Assembly (NCBI GenBank): GCA_902768995.1
Contig: CACXNN010000006.1
Coordinates: 10,089-27,848, forward strand
DNA length: 17,760 nucleotides
Direction: 5' to 3'
Source: an uncultured Eubacteriales bacterium
GTDB lineage: Bacteria > Bacillota > Clostridia > Christensenellales > CAG-138
Within the stretch, counting starts at the first letter, position 1, and every line of letters begins with the position of its first letter. Of the stretch, positions 1 through 7,347 are shown piece by piece. A program made the position numbers and the translations under genes. The notes below the pieces were generated by a model. It searched no databases and was not told the origin of the DNA. It saw only the letters and a program-made list of their open reading frames with translations.

Positions 1-1756
1 CCAGGGGCTTGAACCCGTGCTTGACCATGACCTCCCGAAGGAGCATCCGCAGGGCGTACTGCTCCTCGGTGATGTCGGTATAGTCCGGATGGCTCAGCTG
101 CCCGAAGTAGTCGAAGGTGCCGCCCATGTCCACCTCCCGCTCCGTCTTCATGTCGAAGAGGGTCAGATCCACGGTGCTGCCCCGGCTGTGGCCGGAATGC
201 TCGGCGATATAGCCCTGGGGGAACAGCACGTCCTTCTCGAGTTCAGGATAGAAGTATTCCTTCATGCGGGCGTCGTCCGGGTCCAGGGCCCAGTTCATGA
301 AGTGGGTCACCGCCTTCTGGGGCCGATAGGCGTCGAATATCTTCAGCCGATAGCCCATGCCCACCAGCTCGTCGCTGACCTCCTTGAGGGCCGCGGCGGC
401 TTCCTTGGTCAGGAAGGCCAGGGGCTCCTCGTAGCCGTCGATGCGGTCGCCGATGAAGTTGTAGGTGGAGTAGTACCGGATCTCCAGGATGGCGTCGGGC
501 ACCGCCTCGCTCAAAAGCACGAAGTCGGAGCTGTCGTCGGAGAGCTTCACCCCGTCCTCCGCCACCCGCTGGGGGATGTCGAAGATCACGTTGTCGGGGG
601 TGGCCTTGCGAGTGACGCCGTCCCCGTAGATGGTGGTCCAGTCGTCCTTCATGGAGACGGGCACCCAGTCGTATTCAGCGCAGAGCTTCTCCATCTTCTC
701 CGCCTTCGCGGCGCTGCCGTTCTCCCGGACCTCGTCGTCGCAGCAGAGCATGAAGGCCATGCTGGGGTAGGGGTTGTTGCTGGTGACGAACTCGGCCATG
801 CTGGCGTCCCCGGTGCTGTTGCCGAAGGACAGGACCGGCTGCTTGCCGATCTCCTGGAGGATCACGGTGACCTTGTTCATCTTCAGGTTCTTCACGATGA
901 ACTCGCCGCCCAGCACCACGTCGTCCCCGTCGGTGAACACGTAGTCGAGGCCGTCCGCCTCCCCCTGCTGCCGGGCCACCAGCGTCTCGTCGGAGCCGAT
1001 GATCTGCTCCGCGGGCACGGGAAGCAGGGAATCCTTCACGATGCCCCGGACGATGAGCCGGTCCGTGCCGCTGACCACGTAGACCTTGAAATCGTTGGCC
1101 ACGAGGTAGTCCACCACCTGGAGCATGGGCCGATAGAAGCCCTCGCCGATGGTCATGCCCTCGTACCCCCGAGCGGGCAGGTCACGGAACATCTTGCAGT
1201 AGGCCTCGAACTCCGGCACAGTCATGCCTGCGAAGGCGGAGGCCACGGACCTGCCGTGGTCCACCTCCAGGCCCTTGGCGGACTTGCCGGTGAGGATCAT
1301 GTCCTGGATCTTCCGGGCGGTCTCCCGCTCAAAATCGCTGGCCTTGTCGATGTAATCCGGGTCCTGGGTCACCCGATAGAGGAGGAGGCTGTAGTCGAAG
1401 TAGACCGGGTCCGTCTCGCAGAACAGCGTGCCGTCCAGATCGAACACCGCGATCCTATCCTCCGGCGGGATATACCCCACGCCCTGGGAGGTGACCATGT
1501 CCATATAGGCCGTCAGGGCGTCCTTAGCCAGGGCCCCCTCGGTCCACAGGGACAGGGGCGCGGTGGGTTCCGGCGTAGGCGCCGGCGCCGCGGTGGGCGC
1601 CGGGGTGATCTCCACCGTGACGGTCTCCTTCACGATCTCCTTCACGGGGGGCCGGTTCATCATGTACACCATGGCCGTGCAGGCGATGAAAGCGATGGCC
1701 AGGGCCACGATGGTTATGATCTTCCAGTTGTTTTTAGGTTTCGGTGCTTCGTTCAT
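1..1756 (-). CDS. Membrane-anchored HAD phosphatase fused to VanX-like D-Ala-D-Ala dipeptidase (3' end cut by window)
   Basis: 585 residues are visible and the gene runs off the left edge. A short lysine-bearing N-terminus is followed by one membrane helix (about 12-33) and a Pro/Ala/Thr-rich linker (about 50-67), so the bulk should lie outside the cell. A HAD phosphatase domain follows: nucleophile motif DLDGT at 106-110, motif II VVSGTD near 227-232, and FGNSTGD ending at D317. From about 405 the chain matches VanX/DdpX dipeptidases (peptidase M15D): IRYYSTYNF near 426-434, DAYRPQ near 475-480, and SGHSRGSTVD at 521-530, giving zinc ligands H523 and D530. The catalytic Glu and third His (EWWH in VanX) would fall just past the edge. 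The ATG has AAGGAGCG upstream. It is the last visible gene of the operon, 35 bp after the thioredoxin-like gene. Free D-Ala-D-Ala hydrolysis is inferred from family; the HAD substrate is unknown. Confidence 0.88.
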   Translation of the reverse strand, partial: MNEAPKPKNNWKIITIVALAIAFIACTAMVYMMNRPPVKEIVKETVTVEITPAPTAAPAPTPEPTAPLSLWTEGALAKDALTAYMDMVTSQGVGYIPPEDRIAVFDLDGTLFCETDPVYFDYSLLLYRVTQDPDYIDKASDFERETARKIQDMILTGKSAKGLEVDHGRSVASAFAGMTVPEFEAYCKMFRDLPARGYEGMTIGEGFYRPMLQVVDYLVANDFKVYVVSGTDRLIVRGIVKDSLLPVPAEQIIGSDETLVARQQGEADGLDYVFTDGDDVVLGGEFIVKNLKMNKVTVILQEIGKQPVLSFGNSTGDASMAEFVTSNNPYPSMAFMLCCDDEVRENGSAAKAEKMEKLCAEYDWVPVSMKDDWTTIYGDGVTRKATPDNVIFDIPQRVAEDGVKLSDDSSDFVLLSEAVPDAILEIRYYSTYNFIGDRIDGYEEPLAFLTKEAAAALKEVSDELVGMGYRLKIFDAYRPQKAVTHFMNWALDPDDARMKEYFYPELEKDVLFPQGYIAEHSGHSRGSTVDLTLFDMKTEREVDMGGTFDYFGQLSHPDYTDITEEQYALRMLLREVMVKHGFKPL

Positions 1757-1791
1757 TTCTCAAACGCTCCTTGGTGTCTGTCCTTGCTGTC

Positions 1792-3780
1792 CTATTGGCC
1801 GACCTTCGTGAAGGGCACCCAGAAGATCTGGCCGTAGAGCTCGGTGTCCCATTCCGCGCTCCCACTGAGCTGCCAGCCCTCCGGCACCGTCATGATCTTG
1901 ACGTGGTACTTGGCGGGGGTGCCGCGGAATATGGCGGCGCCCTGGTCCGCCGAGGTGACGGGGACGCAGGTGGTGTCGGTGCAGAAGGTGACGACCACGC
2001 CCGTCACGTCCTCGTAGCCCTCCGCGCCGTAGCAGTATACGGTATAGGTGCTGAGGCTGGGATCGTAGTCCTCACCGGTGTACTCGTCGAACAGGTCCAG
2101 GAAGTCCTGGGTCGCCGTATAGGCGCCGCACTCGATCATGGCGATCCTGCCGGTCCGGTCCACCAGCATGGTGGTGGGGAAGCCCTCGGTGACGTACCGA
2201 TCATACAGCCCCGTCCCCTCCTCGTGGGCGATGGGGAAGGTGAGGCCCAGCTCCTGGGCGTAGGCCTGCAGCACCTCGTCGGTATCGGCGGCGTCCGGGC
2301 TCAGGGCGACGACGGCCACCTTGTCCTGGTTCTGGGACCAGGCCTCTTGCAGGAAGGGGAACTCCAGCTTGCAGGGGGGACAGTTGGTGAAGAACAGGTT
2401 GATGAGCACCAGCTCGTGGTCCTTCAGGGCCTCGGACAGGGTGAAGGCGGACCCATCGATGCACGTGACGGTGAAATCCGAGAGGATCAAGCCGTCCTCC
2501 CCCACCGGCTGCGCCTCGTCGGCCCCAGGGATCCAGAATAGATCCGGGTCAGAGCAGAGGGAGGACAGCCCGTCGACCACCACCTTTTTGACGGTCATGG
2601 ACCGGAACAGCTCGTCCAGTACGGCGTCGTAGTCCTCCATCTCCGGCACCTTTTCGTTGAAGGTCACCACGTACTCCACCAGGCCCCGGGTGAGATAGAA
2701 GTCCGTGGCCTCCCAGAAGCTGTACCCCATGCCGTACTCGAAGCCCAAATCCAGCAGGTCCTGGCCGGTCATGCCGATGAGGGCGTCCAGCTCCTCCTGG
2801 GCGGGGATGATGGCGGACAGGTCCCCCACCCGGACGACGGGCAGGGGGCCCAGCAAGGCTTCCTGCTTCTCGTCCCGCTGCTCGTCGAAGAAGTCGATGG
2901 CGTCCAGCTGCGCCGCCACGTCCGTGGGGACCTCCGCCTCCACCCGGTAGCTGGCGTCCTCCTTCTCGAAGGCGACCACGTACATGGTGTCGGTGAGGCT
3001 GGAGCTGTAGCGGGGGGTGGCGCCCTCGTCGTTCGCCTTGTTCAGCACGGCGAAGACGTCGGCCAGGGTCGTAAAGGGGCTGTCCGCCAGGGGGATCTGG
3101 GGGATGGGATAGAAGACCCGCTCCGGCGTCGCGAACATGGCCTCATAGTCCTCCAGGGACGGGCCGCCCTGGATGTCGAAGTCCGCGGCCATGGCGTACT
3201 GGGACAGGTTCCCCTCCCATTTGACGGCCTTCACGGTCAAAGGCCGGATGACCTCCGCTACGTTGGGATCTTCGTCAGCGTCCACGTATTCCACGAATTC
3301 GACCTGATACTCGAAGGGCCCCTTGTCCAAACTGGCCCAGGAGAGCTTCTCCGCCTCGCTGAAGCCGTAGCTGCCCTGGGGCACGAAGCCCATGTCCAGC
3401 AGCTCCTGGCCGGTGATGCCCGCCAGGGAATCCAGGGCCTCCTGGGGAAGAAGGACCGCGGACAGGTCGTAGAGATGCTCGATGGGCAGCTCCGCCAGCA
3501 GCGCCTTTTCCTTCTCGTCCGCCTGAGGATCGAAGATGTCGATATCCATCAGCTGCTGGAACTGCTCCTCCGTCAGCGTGACGTCCGCCCGATAGTAGAC
3601 GCCGTCCGCCTGGAAGAGCCGGACGTATTGGTTGTTCTCGCAGCCGTAGCCGGGGGATTCGAAGTCCCAGATATCGCCCAGGGTCTTCCAATCCGAACCC
3701 TCCGCCGCAGCGTTCCTGACGCCGGCGACGCCGCCCAGGATCAGCAGGGCGGCCAGCAGGACGGTCAACAGTTTTTTCAT
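1792..3780 (-). CDS. Secreted protein with two tandem repeats and a TlpA-like thioredoxin domain
   Basis: 662 residues. A signal peptide with a KK start and Leu/Ala core probably ends after AAA near residue 26. Two homologous modules follow, about 31-195 and 238-405; each carries a YRV/YRAEV strand and a segment of the form DLSA-PQEELD-GMTGQDLLDLGF (near 105-132 and 319-347). I do not recognise this module. A redoxin/TlpA domain spans about 430-570, with active-site CPPC at C467-C470 and the likely cis-proline P535 in GFPTT. The last 85 residues look like a beta-rich, Ig- or SpaA-like domain. TlpA-like proteins reduce disulfides outside the membrane, and this is the expected role here. The protein could be a lipid-free secreted or wall-associated factor; no lipobox or LPXTG is seen. 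AAAGGAG precedes the ATG. It lies 13 bp after the phosphatase gene, so transport, signalling and an extracellular thiol protein share an operon. Confidence 0.9.
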   Translation of the reverse strand: MKKLLTVLLAALLILGGVAGVRNAAAEGSDWKTLGDIWDFESPGYGCENNQYVRLFQADGVYYRADVTLTEEQFQQLMDIDIFDPQADEKEKALLAELPIEHLYDLSAVLLPQEALDSLAGITGQELLDMGFVPQGSYGFSEAEKLSWASLDKGPFEYQVEFVEYVDADEDPNVAEVIRPLTVKAVKWEGNLSQYAMAADFDIQGGPSLEDYEAMFATPERVFYPIPQIPLADSPFTTLADVFAVLNKANDEGATPRYSSSLTDTMYVVAFEKEDASYRVEAEVPTDVAAQLDAIDFFDEQRDEKQEALLGPLPVVRVGDLSAIIPAQEELDALIGMTGQDLLDLGFEYGMGYSFWEATDFYLTRGLVEYVVTFNEKVPEMEDYDAVLDELFRSMTVKKVVVDGLSSLCSDPDLFWIPGADEAQPVGEDGLILSDFTVTCIDGSAFTLSEALKDHELVLINLFFTNCPPCKLEFPFLQEAWSQNQDKVAVVALSPDAADTDEVLQAYAQELGLTFPIAHEEGTGLYDRYVTEGFPTTMLVDRTGRIAMIECGAYTATQDFLDLFDEYTGEDYDPSLSTYTVYCYGAEGYEDVTGVVVTFCTDTTCVPVTSADQGAAIFRGTPAKYHVKIMTVPEGWQLSGSAEWDTELYGQIFWVPFTKVGQ

Positions 3781-3793
3781 AGCCAGGTCTCCT

Positions 3794-5827
3794 TTACACC
3801 GTTTTCTGTATCGTCAGGACGTTTTGGCTGTATTTGTATTCATACGCCACATGGTCCATGGTCTTCTTCACGAGATAGATGCCCAGGCCTCCGATGGGCC
3901 GGTCCTCGGCGCTCAAGCTCACGTCCGGGTCCTCCCTTTGGAGGGGATCGTAGGGCATGCCCTTGTCGAGGAAGGTCAGCGTCGCCGTCCTGGTCGCCTC
4001 CTCAAAGGCGAACCGCAGGGTGACGGGGCCGGTCCCCGGCGCATAGGCGTACTGGGCGATGTTGGCCATGATCTCGTCCACGGCCATGGTGAGCTGCATC
4101 TTCGCCTTCATGGGGCAGCCCACGGCGTCCAGCTCCGCTTCCAGGAACTCGGTCACGGCGGGGATGTTCTCCACCGCGGCCTCCACCGTCAGCTCCCGGG
4201 CGGGCTGAGCCTGGGGCCCCTTGTATTCGAGGCACAGCATGGTGAGGTCGTCGAACTGCTCCGCCTCCTGCACGAAATCGTCCACGGAACGGCGCACGTT
4301 CTTCAGGATGTCCTCGGGCCCGGCGCTCGCGTCCTCGTTCAGGGCGGCGATCATCCGGTCGGTGCCGAAGAGCTCGTTCTGGGCGTTGGTGGCCTCCGGC
4401 ACGCCGTCCGTATACACGAACAGCTTGGCGCCGGGGGTCAGCTGCAGCTCGTAGGCCCGGTACCGCACGCCGCTCATGCCGCCGATGACCAGGCCGTGCC
4501 TGTCCTTGTAGAGGGCGAAGCTCCCGTCCGCAGCCTTGAGCACCGGGTACTCGTGGCCGGCGTTGGCCGCCGTGAGCTTGCCGGTGGAGATCTCCAATAT
4601 GCCCAGCCACACGGTGACGAACATGCCCTCCTGGTTGTTGGAGCAGATGGCCTCGTTGGTCTTGGTCAGTATCTCCGCCGGGCTCTGGCCCAGCATGGCG
4701 CAGCTCTGCAGGATGATCTTGGACACCATCATGAACAGGGCCGCGGGCACGCCCTTGCCGGACACGTCCGCCATGACCAGGCACAGATGGTCCTCGTCGA
4801 TGAGGAAGAAATCGTAGAAGTCGCCGCCCACCTCCTTGGCCGGGTCCATGGACGCGTAGAGGTCGAACTCAGGCCGGTTGGGGAAGGGCGGGAAGATGTG
4901 GGGCACGAAGGCCGCCTGGATGCGGGTGGCCAAGGAGAGCTCCGTGCTGATGCGCTCCCGTTCGGCGGTGATCCGGGTGATGTCGGTGATGTAGGTCTCG
5001 ATCTGCTCCTCCATGCGGTCGATGGAGTCGGCCAGCTGACCGATCTCGTCCTTGTTGCGGATGACCTCCCTAAGCTTTTGGGCCGCGGCCCTGTTCTCCC
5101 GGGGGAAGCGGGCCGCCTCCTCCGTGACCAGGTTGAGGGGCCGGAGCAGCACCCGATGCAGGTACACCCCCTGGCCCGCGATAACCAGGAGCAGCAGGCC
5201 CACCAGAGCGAGAGCGACCTTGTTGAGGAAGGTGTTGCGCTCCGCGGCCAGCACGTCCATCTGCCGCTGGACGCAGAGGATCCCCTTCACCTGGCCGTCG
5301 GACCCCTTCAGGCCGATCATGGCGGTGATGTGGGAGCCGGTCTCGATGTTGCCCTTGTCCCGGATCACCAGCTCCCGATCCGCCGCGAGGTCGTAGAGGG
5401 CCCTGTACTTCTCCCGGTACTCGTCGTTGGTGGTCTCCCGCACGAAGCCGAAATCGTACTTGGTATAGGAGCTGTCATGGTCGATGGTGGAGAAGAGGAA
5501 GGTGATGTGGCCGTAATCCGACCGGTCGGGCACGATCACATAGATGAAGGTGGACCCGGAGGTGTTGCACAGATGGTCCATCCGGTTCCAAACGTCCATA
5601 TACGCCGGGGTGGTCCCGCCGCTTTGGGCGTATTCGTCCAGCCGGTCCGCGTCCACCAGCTCGGCAGCCGTCTGGGCCGTGAGAAAGGCGCCCTCCGCGT
5701 ACTGGTCCAGCAGCGCGTTGGTGAAGGTCCGATAGCCGATGATGCTGACGATAGTCGAAAACAGCACCAGCAGCAGCACGATGCCCGCTATGCTCTTGAA
5801 GGTCACGTGTTGGCGCAGCCGCTTCAT
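3794..5827 (-). CDS. Membrane sensor PP2C (RsbU/SpoIIE-type) phosphatase with C-terminal RsbW-like ATPase domain
   Basis: 677 residues. Membrane helices at about 12-31 and 204-222 enclose a ~170-residue extracellular sensor, probably Cache-like. A HAMP-like linker (about 224-276) and coiled coil (to about 305) lead to a PP2C/SpoIIE domain (about 310-535) with its metal-binding aspartates: GGDFYD (D336, D339), ADVSGKG (D354), YTDGVPEA (D474) and FDDLTM (D526, D527). The tail (about 545-675) is a GHKL ATPase like RsbW/SpoIIAB: N-box E585 and N589, G1 box DKG (D621, G623), G2 box GGLG (646-649). All key residues look intact. RsbU-type enzymes dephosphorylate STAS antagonists and RsbW-type kinases phosphorylate them, so one chain may carry opposing activities. 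The natural substrate is the STAS protein encoded 34 bp upstream. AAGGAGAGG precedes the chosen ATG. Confidence 0.95.
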   Translation of the reverse strand: MKRLRQHVTFKSIAGIVLLLVLFSTIVSIIGYRTFTNALLDQYAEGAFLTAQTAAELVDADRLDEYAQSGGTTPAYMDVWNRMDHLCNTSGSTFIYVIVPDRSDYGHITFLFSTIDHDSSYTKYDFGFVRETTNDEYREKYRALYDLAADRELVIRDKGNIETGSHITAMIGLKGSDGQVKGILCVQRQMDVLAAERNTFLNKVALALVGLLLLVIAGQGVYLHRVLLRPLNLVTEEAARFPRENRAAAQKLREVIRNKDEIGQLADSIDRMEEQIETYITDITRITAERERISTELSLATRIQAAFVPHIFPPFPNRPEFDLYASMDPAKEVGGDFYDFFLIDEDHLCLVMADVSGKGVPAALFMMVSKIILQSCAMLGQSPAEILTKTNEAICSNNQEGMFVTVWLGILEISTGKLTAANAGHEYPVLKAADGSFALYKDRHGLVIGGMSGVRYRAYELQLTPGAKLFVYTDGVPEATNAQNELFGTDRMIAALNEDASAGPEDILKNVRRSVDDFVQEAEQFDDLTMLCLEYKGPQAQPARELTVEAAVENIPAVTEFLEAELDAVGCPMKAKMQLTMAVDEIMANIAQYAYAPGTGPVTLRFAFEEATRTATLTFLDKGMPYDPLQREDPDVSLSAEDRPIGGLGIYLVKKTMDHVAYEYKYSQNVLTIQKTV

Positions 5828-5861
5828 GGGATCATTCCTCTCCTTCCGAGGCGCGAGGACC

Positions 5862-6158
5862 TTATTCGATGGTCAGGATGTCGCAGAAGCCGGTGACCTC
5901 GAAGATCTCCAGGATCATCTCGTTGGCGTTCTTCACCTTCATGGTCCCCTGCTGGTTCATGGTCTTCTGGGCGCTCAGCAGCACCCGGAGGCCCGCGGAG
6001 GAGATATAGTCCAGCTTGCTAAGATCGAAGGTCAGCGCCTCCACCCCGGGCAGGGCTTCCTTCAGGGCTGCCTCCAGCTGAGGCGCGGTCATGGTGTCCA
6101 AACGGCCCTCCAGGGCAATCAGCAGGGCGCTGCCGTTCTTCTTTTGCTCGATCGTCAT
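5862..6158 (-). CDS. STAS-domain anti-sigma-factor antagonist (RsbV/SpoIIAA-like)
   Basis: 98 residues from the ATG at 6158 (MTIEQ). An upstream in-frame ATG at 6191 would add 11 residues, but AAAGGAGAT lies 9 bases before 6158 and the longer form would overlap the preceding gene, so the shorter form is preferred. The single STAS domain has the typical LEGRLDT strand near 16-22 and the phospho-acceptor loop DYISSAGLRVL at 50-60. S54 aligns with the phosphorylated serine of B. subtilis RsbV. Such proteins bind RsbW-type kinases when unphosphorylated and let go of them when phosphorylated. The gene sits between the 204-residue protein (16 bp gap) and the PP2C phosphatase (34 bp gap), the usual order for a partner switch. 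Candidate partners in this operon are the ATPase domains of the phosphatase and of the MATE-like transporter. Confidence 0.93.
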   Translation of the reverse strand: MTIEQKKNGSALLIALEGRLDTMTAPQLEAALKEALPGVEALTFDLSKLDYISSAGLRVLLSAQKTMNQQGTMKVKNANEMILEIFEVTGFCDILTIE

Positions 6159-6174
6159 GTTCGTATATCTCCTT

Positions 6175-6789
6175 TCAGAATGCTTTTTCAACGACCATCT
6201 CCACGGTGTTCCCGCGGATGAATACCTTGACTTCGTCGGCGAGGCGGGCGGTGATGGATTTTTCCAGCTCGTCCCACTTCTCCGGCTCCTCCGCCCGATG
6301 CTCCTCCACCGCGCTGCGATACTCCTTCATGGACCAGCCGTAGAGCATGCCGTGGGTGGTGACGCCCATGGAGGCGTCGAAGCTGGACACGTCCACATAG
6401 GAGAAGCCGTACTCCTTGGGGTCCATGGTGGCGCCGTCCGGCTCGGAAAGCTGGGTGAAGATGTCCCGTATCCGGCCCATGAAGCCCTTCACGGCGGCGT
6501 TCTTCCCCGAGGTGGCGGCCTTCAAGAGGTCGTCCCTCAGATCCGCGTTCATCCGCACCCCGGCCCGCAGGTGGAGCGAGAAGGTCTTCCCCTCCGCCTC
6601 CACCCAGAAGCTGGATTTGCCCTCGCCCACGATGGTGCGCAGCATCCCCATCATCTCCTCGCCCAGGAGCTGGAGCCGCAGGCTCTCCTTAGGGGTCATG
6701 CCCCGATAGGCCGCCGCCCGCTCGATCTCCTTCAGCGCTTCCGCCATGCCCTCGCCCAGGGGGCTGATCGCGATCACGTCCGTTTTCAT
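6175..6789 (-). CDS. Protein of unknown function; possible decayed GHKL (RsbW-like) domain
   Basis: 204 residues, no signal peptide or membrane segment, so cytoplasmic. I do not recognise a named family. The first 90 residues resemble the start of an RsbW-like domain: an amphipathic helix, then RLQLLGEEMMGML at about 38-50, which lines up by eye with the N-box helix of the phosphatase encoded downstream, followed by two beta strands (SSFWVEA and FSLHLRA). The asparagine expected in the N-box is replaced (G48) and no DxG or GxG motif follows, so ATP binding is unlikely. The C-terminal half has two charged helices, EYRSAVEEHRAEE and EKWDELEKSITARL. The position directly before the STAS gene suggests a binding partner or scaffold in the switch, which is inference. 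RBS AAAGGA lies upstream of the ATG; the gap to the preceding HAD gene is 30 bp. Confidence 0.8.
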   Translation of the reverse strand: MKTDVIAISPLGEGMAEALKEIERAAAYRGMTPKESLRLQLLGEEMMGMLRTIVGEGKSSFWVEAEGKTFSLHLRAGVRMNADLRDDLLKAATSGKNAAVKGFMGRIRDIFTQLSEPDGATMDPKEYGFSYVDVSSFDASMGVTTHGMLYGWSMKEYRSAVEEHRAEEPEKWDELEKSITARLADEVKVFIRGNTVEMVVEKAF

Positions 6790-6819
6790 GTTTCTCGTTC
6801 CTTTCGCTGTATTGTTCTA

Positions 6820-7347
6820 TTAAAGGTTGTTCTTGGTTTCGTCCGTCTCCGGGTGCTCCATGCGCCGTATCCGCTCCGCGTAGGCGATGATCTTCTCCTT
6901 CCAATCGTCGTCCTGGGCGTTCAGCAGATAGGTGTGGAAGCCGTACTCCCTTCCCCAGGAGGCGATGACCGCCTCGTCGTCCACGTGCAGGGAGATCCGA
7001 TACCGGCTGGGGACCTTCTGGGGCAGCCGCTCCCGGCGGTTCCCCTGGACCTCCCGCAGATGCCGCTGGGCGTTGACGATCCCGTCCAGCTCCACCCCGT
7101 AGCGCCGGAACAGCCGCCGGATATACCGCTCCGATCGCTCGGAGGAGGTGTAGATCCACACCTGGTAGCCCGCCGCCTGCAGGGAACGGATCAGCTCCGG
7201 GGTGCCCAGGCGCAGCCGTTCCGGAAAGATCCTGTCCCAGGGGAACGGCGGGGCCGGCTCCGTTTTATGGGTCCGAGGGGACACGAAGAGCACCTCGTCC
7301 AGATCGAAGGACACGCGCATCATGGGCGCCGAAGGGCTACTTTCCAT
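6820..7347 (-). CDS. Small HAD-like protein (DLDE motif), paralogue of the neighbouring ParB-HAD protein
   Basis: 175 residues with HAD-superfamily signposts: a hydrophobic strand ending in SFDLDEV (D15, D17), motif II WIYTSS (T67), and a late acidic pair HVDDEAV (D123, D124). The second aspartate is followed by Glu, not the usual Gly-Thr. The segments IRRLFRRYGVELDG and HVDDEAVI are closely matched in the protein encoded just upstream (IQRLFRKYGVHVTG and HIDDEAVL), so the two are tandem paralogues. The ATG at 7347 overlaps the upstream stop by 11 bp and has GGAGG 12 bases before it; the alternative starts at 7323 or 7320 lack a good RBS. A phosphatase or phosphotransferase is likely from the fold, but the substrate is unknown. 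The C-terminal 20 residues are polar and charged. Confidence 0.82.
   Translation of the reverse strand: MESSPSAPMMRVSFDLDEVLFVSPRTHKTEPAPPFPWDRIFPERLRLGTPELIRSLQAAGYQVWIYTSSERSERYIRRLFRRYGVELDGIVNAQRHLREVQGNRRERLPQKVPSRYRISLHVDDEAVIASWGREYGFHTYLLNAQDDDWKEKIIAYAERIRRMEHPETDETKNNL

Noticed and set aside
1..1756. Complete vancomycin-resistance cluster
   Set aside because: Only a VanX-like domain is visible. There is no VanH dehydrogenase, VanA/B ligase or VanRS pair in the window, so a resistance cluster is not supported.
2201..2390. Thioredoxin-like CPPC motif considered as evidence for cytochrome c maturation
   Set aside because: No ccd, ccs or cytochrome genes are nearby. The motif alone supports only a TlpA-like extracellular thiol role.
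3824..5896. 690-codon plus-strand open frame opposite the PP2C phosphatase gene, and similar long frames at 17-1837, 8046-9686, 10697-12223 and 13090-14781
   Set aside because: Their translations are rich in Gly, His, Val, Leu and Asp with no domains, and each lies opposite a gene with clear motifs and an RBS. They arise from GC-rich codon use in the real gene.
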